This document shows positions 6,748 through 14,415 of a stretch of DNA of 18,230 bases, one piece after another. Both the position numbers and the translations under genes were made by a program. The stretch lies in the NCBI GenBank assembly GCA_964628835.1, contig CAZVME010000068.1, forward strand, positions 1 to 18,230. Reading direction: 5' to 3'. Position 1 is the first letter of the stretch; each line of letters opens with the position of its first letter. The notes below the pieces were generated by a model. The model saw nothing but the letters and a program-made list of their open reading frames with translations, searched no databases and was not told the DNA's origin. The DNA comes from JAAGZL01 sp964628835. GTDB taxonomy: Bacteria > Pseudomonadota > Gammaproteobacteria > Chromatiales > Chromatiaceae.

Positions 6748-8046
6748 ATGTCAAAAAATTCAATGACTTTTCGTGATAATCGCACTGGCAAAGAGGTGGA
6801 GCTGCCAATAATAGATGGTACCACCGGACCGTCTGTTGTGGACTGCACCAAATTCTACAGCGATTTCGGTATGTTTATGCTGGATCCAGGTTTTCGTTCT
6901 ACCGCTTCTTGCGACAGTAAGATAACATTCATTGATGGTGAGAAGGGTATTCTTGAACATCGCGGATACCCGATTGAACAGCTGGCAGAGAAAAGCAGTT
7001 ATATTGAGACCTGTTATCTTCTCATGTATGGAGAGCTGCCAACCAAGTCCCAGTATGCGTCGTTCAGTCGCCTGGTTACTGAACACACTATGGTGCATGA
7101 GCAGCTGCTGCAGTTTTACAAAGGCTTTCGCCGTGATGCGCATCCAATGGCGATTATGGTGGGTGTGGTTGGCGCCTTGTCTGCCTTCTATCATGACTCA
7201 CTGGATATCAATAATCCGAAGCACCGCGAAATCTCGGCTATCCGGGTTCTGGCAAAACTGCCAACAATCGCAGCGGCTTCCTATAAATATTATACCGGCC
7301 AGCCGTTCATCTATCCGCAAAACGATCTCTCTTTTGCAGCTAACTTCCTGAATATGACGTTCTCCACTCCGTGTGAGGAGTATAAGCTCTCACCGGTGAT
7401 TGTCGACGCAATGGACAAGATCTTTATCTTGCACGCGGACCATGAGCAGAACGCATCCACCGCAACCGTGCGTCTGGCCGGCTCCAGTCAGGCTAACCCT
7501 TTTGCCTGTATCTCCGCAGGTATTAGCGCCCTTTGGGGGCCTGCTCATGGTGGTGCCAACGAGGCGGTTTTACGTATGTTAGCTGAGATTGGCACTCCGG
7601 ATCGAGTGCCTGAGTTTGTGGCGCGGGCCCATGATCCCAATGACTCCTTCCGTCTGATGGGTTTTGGTCATCGCGTATATAAAAACTACGACCCAAGGGC
7701 CAAGGTACTGCGTGATGCAGCGCGCGGGGTTCTGGAGGAGACCGGGTGTATGGATGATCCGTTGTTCAAGATTGCCATGGAGCTGGAGAAGATCGCCCTG
7801 GAAGATGAATACTTCATCAAGAAGAAGCTCTATCCAAATGTTGATTTTTACTCAGGCATTATCCTGCGCGCCATCGGCTTCCCGCCAAACATGTTTACCG
7901 TGATCTTTGCCGTGGCCCGCTCCGTGGGTTGGATTAGTCAGTGGATCGAGATGATTGATGATAGTCATCTGTCCATTGGGCGTCCCCGTCAGCTCTATTC
8001 CGGTTCTGCCGAGAGGGATTGGGTGCCGATTGATGAGCGTGATTGA
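6748..8046 (+). CDS. gltA: Type II citrate synthase
   Basis: Citrate synthase condenses oxaloacetate with acetyl-CoA at the entry of the TCA cycle in the cytosol. The 432-residue product aligns along its full length with E. coli GltA. The catalytic residues are His267 in GPAHGGANE, His308 in GFGHRVYKNYDPR and Asp366 in VDFYSG; the HADHEQNAST loop supplies the oxaloacetate-binding His. The N-terminal beta domain and the Cys209 position (STPCEEY, matching the reactive Cys206 of E. coli) point to the hexameric, NADH-inhibited type II class. AGAGG (6738-6742) precedes the ATG. It is transcribed alone: a long structured leader upstream, and a strong intrinsic terminator 20 bases after the stop. 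Expression is probably regulated at the leader or promoter level (inference). Confidence 0.97.
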   Translation: MSKNSMTFRDNRTGKEVELPIIDGTTGPSVVDCTKFYSDFGMFMLDPGFRSTASCDSKITFIDGEKGILEHRGYPIEQLAEKSSYIETCYLLMYGELPTKSQYASFSRLVTEHTMVHEQLLQFYKGFRRDAHPMAIMVGVVGALSAFYHDSLDINNPKHREISAIRVLAKLPTIAAASYKYYTGQPFIYPQNDLSFAANFLNMTFSTPCEEYKLSPVIVDAMDKIFILHADHEQNASTATVRLAGSSQANPFACISAGISALWGPAHGGANEAVLRMLAEIGTPDRVPEFVARAHDPNDSFRLMGFGHRVYKNYDPRAKVLRDAARGVLEETGCMDDPLFKIAMELEKIALEDEYFIKKKLYPNVDFYSGIILRAIGFPPNMFTVIFAVARSVGWISQWIEMIDDSHLSIGRPRQLYSGSAERDWVPIDERD

Positions 8047-8065
8047 TTAAAGCTACTTGACTGGA

Positions 8066-8102
8066 AACGCCCTGCCTGCCTCAGTGGGCGGGGCGTTTTT
8101 TT
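8066..8102 (+). terminator. Rho-independent terminator of gltA
   Basis: AACGCCCTGCC (8066-8076) pairs with GGCGGGGCGTT (8087-8097) over 11 bp with one G-U, loop of ten bases, running into seven consecutive T (8096-8102). It is a textbook intrinsic terminator, starting 20 bases past the gltA stop. On the opposite strand only three T follow the stem, so it may weakly stop the facing cassette as well. Confidence 0.93.
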
Positions 8103-8138
8103 GCCTGGTTGTTAAGTTATCTGGAGGTGGTGCAACGG

Positions 8139-8828
8139 CTAGGTGCAGCGCTGGTTTCTGGCATGGAACAGCTCCCGGTTATATGGAAAAGCAATGTTCA
8201 GGAGAAACAGAAAAGAGCCGGCAAACTCTGCCAGTTCGCCTCTTTTGGAGGATGCCATTATTACCTGTGTCAGCACAATCACCAGTAGATAGCTTATTAC
8301 TTGATAGGGTTTGGCGATAGGAACGGCAAACCGGTCTAAAAACAGTTTCATGCCAGGTTTGCGTTTATATAGTGGTACCAGCGCCAGCAGATAGATCAGC
8401 AGTACCAGATGCAGGCCGACCCCAAAAATTATTTTATTGAGCTTTTTGCCTCCCACCACCAGGTTGTGCAGATTGGTCTCGCCCTGGGCGTTGTGTTGTT
8501 GGAAAAATTCAGAACTCTCCGTATTGAATATGCGTTGTCCCCATGAGATCTCTTCACCAGCTCCAAATAGAAATACCACTCCCAGGAGGATGGTCATAGC
8601 GAGAAACAGTACAGATTTTTCCTTGCGGAGGGTTACTGCCCGGTATATGCAGACCATGGAAGTTGTTGCTAGTGCCAGTACCGTCAGCCATTCGATCACT
8701 CCGTCCTCAGTGGCTAAAGTTGACATAAAGAAATTGTCGTCGATATAGCTTACTGCCATACTCCCAAGGGTGGTGACAAAGATAAATCCGATTACGGTTT
8801 TTTCAACTGTAGATATGTTTTCTTGCAC
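8139..8828 (-). CDS. Polytopic membrane protein with GEEISWGQ/ETNLHN motifs
   Basis: An integral inner-membrane protein of 229 residues with about six hydrophobic segments. An ATG at 8882 would give 247 residues but overlap the upstream gene by 80 bases. The GTG at 8828 is preferred: it has GGGA upstream and gives a 26-base overlap with the preceding gene. Charged and polar residues sit at or beside the membrane in two blocks: GAGEEISWGQRIF (about 89-101) and QGETNLHNL (about 115-123). I have seen this GEEISWGQ plus NLHN combination in uncharacterised bacterial membrane proteins but know no assigned function. The buried Glu-Glu, Gln, His and Asn suggest an active or binding site rather than a simple scaffold. 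It is the third gene of the neuraminidase-like cassette. Confidence 0.82.
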   Translation of the reverse strand: MQENISTVEKTVIGFIFVTTLGSMAVSYIDDNFFMSTLATEDGVIEWLTVLALATTSMVCIYRAVTLRKEKSVLFLAMTILLGVVFLFGAGEEISWGQRIFNTESSEFFQQHNAQGETNLHNLVVGGKKLNKIIFGVGLHLVLLIYLLALVPLYKRKPGMKLFLDRFAVPIAKPYQVISYLLVIVLTQVIMASSKRGELAEFAGSFLFLLNIAFPYNRELFHARNQRCT

Positions 8829-9429
8829 TGTGTTTTTCCCACGTACGCTTGATAAGGTAAATGCCAAGGCTGAATAGGCCATAGATAAAGATCATCGGAT
8901 CAATAAGGTAATCCCAGATATTCCTTGATTCCATCACCTCCAGCATGAATCCCGCTAGTACCATAGTAATACACAACATTATAAGAGTGTTTTCCATGTG
9001 TCCGGCAATAATCATGAGGAGTATCAGGCCGCCCAGAAATAGCAGAGGTATTTCAATTCCGCGATAACTGTTGAGATAGCCCCACTGATATGGGTCTATC
9101 ATACCTAGCCCCAGTGCGGCGGGATAGAACAGTATTCCGATAATGCAGAGCAGAATAAACAGCTGTCTGGATTCCACCTGTGAGGCCTGTGGCAGGAGCA
9201 GGAAACGTCCCAGCAGGAGCGTGCCGATTATACTCATGTCGCCAAATAGTCCACGATTGAACTGGGCGGCAGAGAGGGGGCCGATGGGGGTCAGTGTCAG
9301 GATAAGCAGCACCATGGCGAGGATACGGAACTGCTTTTTTGTCAGGTGTAGTCCGTTAGTCAGGCGTAGAAATATCGCTGATAGCAGCAGGGCGTGGCCG
9401 CCGGTTCCAATGATGGTTGAAATAGTCAT
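8803..9429 (-). CDS. Hydrophobic membrane protein of unknown function
   Basis: A 208-residue protein with about seven predicted membrane-spanning segments (roughly residues 6-23, 34-52, 62-79, 90-110, 126-145, 147-166 and 175-193) and a short basic C-terminal tail (KRTWEKHSARKH), suggesting a cytoplasmic C-terminus by the positive-inside rule. No catalytic motif or known transporter signature is recognised; the loop GMIDPYQWGYLNSYRGIEIP and the segment ESRNIWDYLIDP are the most distinctive parts. Its ATG overlaps the stop of the neuraminidase-like gene as ATGA (9426-9429), and its end overlaps the next membrane gene by 26 bases. All three genes are therefore almost certainly translated from one mRNA and probably act together. 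Confidence 0.8.
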   Translation of the reverse strand: MTISTIIGTGGHALLLSAIFLRLTNGLHLTKKQFRILAMVLLILTLTPIGPLSAAQFNRGLFGDMSIIGTLLLGRFLLLPQASQVESRQLFILLCIIGILFYPAALGLGMIDPYQWGYLNSYRGIEIPLLFLGGLILLMIIAGHMENTLIMLCITMVLAGFMLEVMESRNIWDYLIDPMIFIYGLFSLGIYLIKRTWEKHSARKHIYS

Positions 9430-10598
9430 GGGAGTCTTGAATCCAGCCAGGCTTGATTGAAATGGATGTGCTTAATCTTGCGAATATTCCAGGAGTAGAC
9501 TAGGTGAAAGTCGCCATTTTTGGCCTGAATCAGGCTGGGGTAGGAGTATCCCTGATTATGTATCTTTTGCTCATGGTTCCAGCGCTCGAAGGTGTGGATA
9601 ATGTTCCAGCTTGAGCCATGGTCCTTGGATATAGCTAGACTTAGATGGTCTCTCTCTTCAGGGTCATTGTTAAACACCAGCAGAAGTTGTTTTCCCTGAT
9701 TTATCCCTATCCCGGTGATGGCGGCGTTGGGGTTTGGCAGTGCGGTCTTCACCGGCTCGGGCCAGCTCAGTCCTGCGTTGTCTGTAGATTGGGTCAGAAT
9801 GCGGTTGGGTGGATCACCGGCATAACGTAGCAGGGAGATGGCGTTGCTTTCTGAGTAGGGAAATATGACCGGCTGCAGTGAATCCCGTCCCCAGGCCAAT
9901 CTGGTTTTGTCGATGATGTTGCCTGTTGTGTCAAGGCGTAACAGCTCGCCAAATTTGGCCAGAAACTCGTGGTATACCGGCAGACCTATGCTGCCGTCGG
10001 TAAAGTGTATCGGGTTGCCTTTGACCAGGGTACTGAAGTTGAGGAAAGGGGAGGCGATCAGACGCTTTGGCCTATCCCAGGTCTCGCCATCATCTCTGGA
10101 GATGGTGAGGTTTATGCTGCTGGTGGCCCAGCCACCAACGGCGCCGACATAAAATAGCCACAGGCTGTTGTCTGGACCATGGGTGATGATCGGGTTGCCC
10201 AGTTTGCGGGTGTAGCGGCGGGTGCCGTGGCGGGTTGTCTGTATATCCAGTGCAATGTGTTCCTGTCCCCACTTGTTATTGGATGCGTCCCACACGCTGG
10301 TATATATGGCCACATCCTTATGGCCCTCACGGGTACCCCCGTACCACACGGAACGCATATTGCCGTTAGATAACTCAACCACTCCGGCGCTATGCACCTC
10401 GCTGGTAACCCCGCTGGATGCAAAGGACTCTGTATATCTCGGTGCGTTGCTGCTTGGGAACTTGGGGCTAAGCAGAAAACCGGCGGGCGCAGGTTGCTGC
10501 ATCACCTTCCAGGCTAGTCCCAGGCAGAGTGCCACTCCCACTATAAAGAGGAATCGAATAATCATCGGCTTGTGGACAGGGTTGTCTGTATGATCCAT
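9426..10598 (-). CDS. Membrane-anchored BNR/Asp-box protein, COG4692-like predicted neuraminidase
   Basis: The 390-residue product has one N-terminal hydrophobic segment (about residues 12-30) and then a soluble six-bladed propeller-like domain, so it is anchored in or exported across the inner membrane with the domain in the periplasm. Asp-box motifs are SRDDGETW (167-174), SKDHGSSW (324-331) and a degenerate STDNAGLSW (271-279). Blocks such as WYGGTREGHKDVAIY, KLGNPI, LPVYHEF, LPNPNAAITG and SYPSLIQAKNGDFHLVYSW fit the predicted-neuraminidase group COG4692. The FRIP motif of classical sialidases is not visible, so sialic acid should not be assumed; another glycan is possible. The ATG at 10598 has no clear ribosome site; Met12 is an alternative start. 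It leads an operon with two membrane proteins. Confidence 0.83.
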   Translation of the reverse strand: MDHTDNPVHKPMIIRFLFIVGVALCLGLAWKVMQQPAPAGFLLSPKFPSSNAPRYTESFASSGVTSEVHSAGVVELSNGNMRSVWYGGTREGHKDVAIYTSVWDASNNKWGQEHIALDIQTTRHGTRRYTRKLGNPIITHGPDNSLWLFYVGAVGGWATSSINLTISRDDGETWDRPKRLIASPFLNFSTLVKGNPIHFTDGSIGLPVYHEFLAKFGELLRLDTTGNIIDKTRLAWGRDSLQPVIFPYSESNAISLLRYAGDPPNRILTQSTDNAGLSWPEPVKTALPNPNAAITGIGINQGKQLLLVFNNDPEERDHLSLAISKDHGSSWNIIHTFERWNHEQKIHNQGYSYPSLIQAKNGDFHLVYSWNIRKIKHIHFNQAWLDSRLP

Positions 10599-10820
10599 GT
10601 GGTTCTGTTAGGGCGCGTTGTGACTCTGGTTTGGTGGATCTGGCTATGAGGGTTTGTGCCAGGACTATTATCTAAAAAAACGAATGTGCGAGTTTGGCAT
10701 AGAGTCGGGTTTTTTTCATCGTTAATCTTATGTTTTGGGTAGAGTTCCACTTGTCGTTCTGGCGAATAGAATCTGGATTGGGAGTTTTTGTGGTGGCATG
10801 TGTTTCGCGCTGCAGATCTA

Positions 10821-11681
10821 TTATTGTCTGCGGCCAGTGCTCACCCGGTCATGACCAGAGAGGTCCTGACTGGTGTGAATGGCGGAAAACCCGGCCTGTT
10901 TCAACAGGGATCTGACCCGGTCGCCTTGGTCAAAGCCGTGTTCCAGAAACAGCCAGCCTCCTGGTGCAATGTGGTCGGGGGCGCCAGTGATAATCTGGCT
11001 GAGATCATCCAGGCCGTCCTCACCTGAACGCAGGGCTCTCTGCGGTTCCCAGGGTAGACCGTCATGGGCTAGGTGCCCATCACCTTCCGCTACGTACGGT
11101 GGATTGCTGATGATGATGTCAAACTGTTCCCCCGGTGGGAGAGCGTTGCACCATTCACCTAGGGATGTCCGAATATTGTTGAGTCCCAGGCGGTGGAAAT
11201 TGCGCTCGGCCACCCTCAGGGTATTGGGCGAGAAGTCGGTGGCCAGTACATTGCACATGGGGCGTTCATTGGCTATTGCCGCCGCGATGGCACCGCTGCC
11301 GGTGCCAAGATCGGCAATGTTCAGGGGGCTCTGTTTGGGGATGTGCTCCAGCGCTGTTTCCACCAGAATTTCAGTTTCAGGCCGGGGGATCAGGGTGTCT
11401 GGCGTCACTTCCAGATTGAGTGACCAGAACTCACGGCAGCCGGTTATATAGGCGATGGGCTCTTGGGTGGTGCGACGCTCAATCATGCTGTGGAAGCTCT
11501 GGGTCTGTTCTGGAGATAGCTGCATCTCGGGCCAGGCCATCAGATAGGTGCGTGGTTTATCCAGCAGGGATGAGAGCAGCACCTCGGCCTCAAGCCGGGG
11601 GATGGTGTTCGGGATATCCGCCAGCTTTTCGATCGCCAGTTCCAGGGCCCGGGCTATTGTGGTGGTTTGTGCTTGCTGCAT
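10821..11681 (-). CDS. prmC: Peptide chain release factor N5-glutamine methyltransferase
   Basis: PrmC (HemK) methylates the glutamine of the GGQ loop in release factors PrfA and PrfB, needed for efficient peptide release. The 286-residue product has an N-terminal helical substrate-binding region, the linker TLIPRPETE (97-104), SAM motif DLGTGSGAIA (124-133), the catalytic NPPY (193-196) in SNPPYVAEGD, the ALRSGEDGL loop and a C-terminal DLSGHDRVSTGR. It is complete. It follows prfA on the same strand but after 277 bases rather than the usual short gap; that space contains a MITE-like element. The ATG at 11681 has no good ribosome site, and an AACCA/TGGTT hairpin lies 12 bases upstream, so expression may be altered relative to relatives. 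Confidence 0.95.
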   Translation of the reverse strand: MQQAQTTTIARALELAIEKLADIPNTIPRLEAEVLLSSLLDKPRTYLMAWPEMQLSPEQTQSFHSMIERRTTQEPIAYITGCREFWSLNLEVTPDTLIPRPETEILVETALEHIPKQSPLNIADLGTGSGAIAAAIANERPMCNVLATDFSPNTLRVAERNFHRLGLNNIRTSLGEWCNALPPGEQFDIIISNPPYVAEGDGHLAHDGLPWEPQRALRSGEDGLDDLSQIITGAPDHIAPGGWLFLEHGFDQGDRVRSLLKQAGFSAIHTSQDLSGHDRVSTGRRQ

Positions 11682-11692
11682 ATGTGGTATTA

Positions 11693-11782
11693 AACCATGC
11701 TGGTTCAGAGGTATGTATGTCGTGGATCAGGCAAAGTCTCTTTCCTGACCCATGCTGGATGCGGAAGATGCTGCAGATCTGC
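11693..11782 (-). other. Hairpin-rich leader immediately upstream of prmC
   Basis: Three dyads occur in the prmC leader outside the MITE-like element: AACCA (11693-11697)/TGGTT (11701-11705); TCAGG-c-AAAG (11727-11736)/CTTT-CCTGA (11740-11748), nine pairs with one bulge; and the palindrome GCAGATCTGC (11773-11782). None has a U-run on the minus strand. They may be decayed repeat sequence or a processing or attenuation region; nothing coding is seen here. Confidence 0.35.
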
Positions 11783-11799
11783 CACAGGTACAGCTAAGG

Positions 11800-11947
11800 A
11801 ACTCCTGATTAATTTTAGAGGTTCCAGCAGCGCATGGATGTGCTGCCATTTTCAATGGCTATAAGCTATTGAAAATGAGGGAAATGGGAAATAACATTTT
11901 CCATTTACGCGCCCTGATAAAGCCATGGATGGCTTTAATCAGAACTC
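11800..11947. repeat. MITE-like element with terminal inverted repeats and direct flanks
   Basis: CTGATTAA (11805-11812) is inverted exactly at TTAATCAG (11935-11942), and both ends are bordered by the direct repeat AACTC (11800-11804 and 11943-11947), as expected for a small transposed element with a 5-base target duplication. The 138-base interior codes for nothing. It holds four consecutive hairpins: GCAGCGCAT/ATGTGCTGC (11827-11846); CATTTTCAATGGC/GCTATTGAAAATG (11847-11877); AAATGGGAAA/TTTTCCATTT (11882-11906); and CTGATAAAGCC/GGCTTTaATCAG (11914-11942). It lies 11 bases beyond the prfA stop. Whether it is repeated elsewhere in the genome cannot be seen here. A non-mobile structured RNA is the alternative. 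Confidence 0.6.
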
Positions 11948-11958
11948 CCCTAAGTATA

Positions 11959-13044
11959 TCAATACTCCCCTGATGCCAGGGAGGTGAGCTGCTCTGCCTG
12001 ATGCTCACGCACCAGCGGGTCCACCACCTGGGTCAGATCGCCCTGGATTATCTCATCCAGTTTGTACAGGGTTAGATTGATCCGGTGGTCGGTCAGACGG
12101 TTCTGGGGGAAGTTGTAGGTGCGAATGCGTTCGGAACGGTCACCACTGCCAACCTGGAGTTTGCGCTTCTCAGCCTGTTCGTTGGCCTGCTCCTGCTGGG
12201 CGCCGGAGAGGAGCCTGGCCTGCAACAGCGACATGGCCCGGGCCTTGTTTTTGTGCTGAGAACGCTCGTCCTGACACTCCACCACAATACCGCTGGGGAG
12301 GTGGGTAATGCGTACCGCAGAATCGGTCTTGTTAACATGCTGGCCACCGGCGCCTGAGGCGCGGTAGGTGTCGATGCGCAGATCGTTGTTGTTGATGTCG
12401 ATGTGGTCAATGCCTTCTGCCTCGGCCAGTATGGCCACGGTGCAGGCCGAGGTGTGAATACGCCCTTGCGACTCGGTCTCGGGGACGCGCTGCACCCGGT
12501 GGGTGCCGGATTCAAACTTCAGCTTGGAGTAGACATTGCGTCCGCTGATGCGGGAAACCACCTCTTTGTAGCCGCCCTGTTCACCCAGGCTTTCGCTTAT
12601 TATCTCCACCTTCCAACCCTGGAGTTCGGCATAACGTGAATACATGCGATGCAGATTCCCGGCAAACAGCGCCGCCTCTGAGCCGCCGGTGCCGGCCCGT
12701 ACCTCCAGAAATATGTTGCGCTGGTCGTTGGGGTCGGGTGGGATCAGCAGCAGTTGCAGTTCCGGCTCCAGCTCAGAGCGTTGTTGCTCAGCCTGCTCCA
12801 GTTCATCCTTGGCCAGGTCTGCCATCTCCGGGTCTTCCAGCATCTCCCGGGTGCTATCTATCTCCTGCTCCAGCTCCCGGTAGCGGTTATAACACCCCAC
12901 TACAGGGTCCAGCTGGGAGTACTCCTGACTCAGGCTGCGGAAACGGTTCTGATCGCCCTGTACTTCAGGCTCGGCCAGGAGGGCGGTTATCTCCTCAAAG
13001 CGCTCACTGATCTGTTCCAGTTTGCTACGGATTGAGGACTTCAT
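11959..13044 (-). CDS. prfA: Peptide chain release factor 1
   Basis: RF1 recognises UAA and UAG in the ribosomal A site and triggers peptidyl-tRNA hydrolysis. The 361-residue product has the usual length. The N-terminal coiled domain begins MKSSIRSKLEQISERF; the codon-recognition tripeptide is Pro188-Glu-Thr190 in RVPETESQGRIHTSACTVA (PAT in E. coli RF1), distinguishing it from RF2 (SPF). The catalytic GGQ lies at 233-235 in GAGGQHVNKTDSAVR, the residue PrmC methylates. The true start is the ATG at 13044, overlapping the hemA stop as ATGA; longer upstream reading in this frame lies within hemA in another frame and is not used. The overlap implies coupled translation with hemA. Confidence 0.97.
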   Translation of the reverse strand: MKSSIRSKLEQISERFEEITALLAEPEVQGDQNRFRSLSQEYSQLDPVVGCYNRYRELEQEIDSTREMLEDPEMADLAKDELEQAEQQRSELEPELQLLLIPPDPNDQRNIFLEVRAGTGGSEAALFAGNLHRMYSRYAELQGWKVEIISESLGEQGGYKEVVSRISGRNVYSKLKFESGTHRVQRVPETESQGRIHTSACTVAILAEAEGIDHIDINNNDLRIDTYRASGAGGQHVNKTDSAVRITHLPSGIVVECQDERSQHKNKARAMSLLQARLLSGAQQEQANEQAEKRKLQVGSGDRSERIRTYNFPQNRLTDHRINLTLYKLDEIIQGDLTQVVDPLVREHQAEQLTSLASGEY

Positions 13045-14309
13045 TTCTTGTGGTTGATCGCTTTCATTTTGAGCAGGGTATCTGCCGCCTTGAGCAGTGA
13101 CTGCTGGCCCTGAAAACCGGCCTGGCGGATCTGGGTGCTGGGGGTGTGCAGGATCTTGTTGGTGAGGGTGTGCGCCAGGTAGCGCAGAATCTCTTCTGGG
13201 TCCTTGCCGTTCTTCAGGTGGCGCAGGGAGCGTTCCAGCACCTCGTCGCGGATGGTTTCGGCCTGGCCGCGATAGTCCTGGATGATGCTCACCGCATCCA
13301 GGGAGCGCAGCCAACCCATGAACTCTTCGGTGTGTTGTTCGATGATCTCCATGGCCTGCTGGGCCGCCTCCTGGCGTGAGCGCATGTTCTCCTGAATCAC
13401 CTCGTCCAGATCGTCCACGGTGTAGAGGTAGACGTCGTTCAGGTTGCCCACCTCGGCCTCAATGTCGCGCGGTACGGCGATGTCCACCATGAACACCGGC
13501 TGGTGGCGGCGCTTCTGCAGGGCGCTCTCTACCGCACCCTTGCCCAGAATCGGCAATGGACTGGCGGTGGAGGAGATGATGATGTCGGCCTCGGAGAGGT
13601 GGGTGGAGATCTCCGTCAGGGAGATGGCGTAACCGTCGAACTGATTGGCCAGGGAGTGGGCGCGCTCCAGGGTGCGGTTGGCCACAATAATGCGCCCGAT
13701 TCCGTGTTGATGCAGATGCCGGGCCGCAAGCTCAATGGTTTCACCCGCGCCGATAAGCATGGCGGTCTGCTGGGATAGATCGCTGAAGATCTGGCGCGCC
13801 AGGCTGACGGCGGCAAATGCCACTGAGACCGGGCTACAGCCAATTGCGGTATCGGTGCGTACCTGTTTGGCAACTGAAAAGGTGTGTTGAAACAGTCTCC
13901 CCAGGAGTTTGCCGGTGGCCTTGGCGTCGTTTGCGGTCTGATAGGCAGCCTTAACCTGGCCCAGGATCTGAGGTTCTCCCAGCACCATGGAGTCCAGGCC
14001 GCAGGCTACCTGTAACAGGTGTTGGATGGCGTCTTTGCCTTCGTGGCAGTAGAGATAAGGGGAGATGGTCTCCAGCTCAAGTCCGTGGAAGTTGCTTAGC
14101 CACTGGCTGATCTCTTCCGGCCCGGTTTCCGCCAGTCTGCAATAGATCTCGGTACGATTGCAGGTGGAGAGGATTACAACCTCTTCCACACTGGGCAGTT
14201 CCAGCAGACTGCGTAGCGCCCCGACGATGATATCCGGGCCAAACGTGATGCGTTCGCGGATGTCTACCGGTGCTGTTTTATGGTTCAAACCCAGGGCGAG
14301 CAGTGACAT
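13041..14309 (-). CDS. hemA: Glutamyl-tRNA reductase
   Basis: HemA reduces glutamyl-tRNA(Glu) to glutamate-1-semialdehyde with NADPH, the first committed step of C5 tetrapyrrole synthesis. The 422-residue product begins MSLLALGLNHKTAPVDIRER; catalytic Cys50 lies in STCNRTEIYC; GLDSMVLGEPQILGQVK (104-120) is conserved; and the NADPH fold has IGAGET (186-191). The C-terminal helical dimerisation region is complete. The ATG at 14309 is preferred over an in-frame TTG at 14333 because the family starts MxLLALGxNHKTAP; the ribosome site is weak either way. Leu2-Leu3 sits near the N-terminus where haem-dependent proteolysis acts in enterics, though the Lys-rich degron of those proteins is not obvious. 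It overlaps prfA by four bases. Confidence 0.97.
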   Translation of the reverse strand: MSLLALGLNHKTAPVDIRERITFGPDIIVGALRSLLELPSVEEVVILSTCNRTEIYCRLAETGPEEISQWLSNFHGLELETISPYLYCHEGKDAIQHLLQVACGLDSMVLGEPQILGQVKAAYQTANDAKATGKLLGRLFQHTFSVAKQVRTDTAIGCSPVSVAFAAVSLARQIFSDLSQQTAMLIGAGETIELAARHLHQHGIGRIIVANRTLERAHSLANQFDGYAISLTEISTHLSEADIIISSTASPLPILGKGAVESALQKRRHQPVFMVDIAVPRDIEAEVGNLNDVYLYTVDDLDEVIQENMRSRQEAAQQAMEIIEQHTEEFMGWLRSLDAVSIIQDYRGQAETIRDEVLERSLRHLKNGKDPEEILRYLAHTLTNKILHTPSTQIRQAGFQGQQSLLKAADTLLKMKAINHKK

Positions 14310-14390
14310 GTGTATGGTTTCTTTTACTTCCAAACCGCAAATTCTGAATTATCAAGGAGATAAATTCAAGTGGTGTTATGACTGGATGGT

Positions 14391-14412
14391 GCAGAATGGT
14401 GGTTTATTCTGC
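14391..14412 (-). terminator. Small hairpin after the diguanylate cyclase gene
   Basis: GCAGAAT (14391-14397) pairs perfectly with ATTCTGC (14406-14412) around an eight-base loop, three bases beyond the minus-strand stop at 14416. No U-run follows, so it is at best a weak terminator or a 3'-end stabiliser separating this gene from hemA, which starts about 80 bases further on the same strand. Confidence 0.3.
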
Positions 14413-14415
14413 GGT

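Noticed and set aside
8829..8882. Longer start of the GEEISWGQ membrane protein at ATG 8882
   Set aside because: It would overlap the upstream gene by 80 bases; GTG 8828 has an upstream GGGA and a short overlap, and the extra 18 residues show no family character.
10681..10720. Possible terminator on the minus strand below prmC, near a T-run at 10674-10680
   Set aside because: The T-run is real, but I could not find a stable stem directly before it.
13045..13314. Extended N-terminus of prfA in the same frame
   Set aside because: It lies wholly inside hemA, is proline- and arginine-rich shadow sequence, and RF1 proteins begin at the ATG at 13044.
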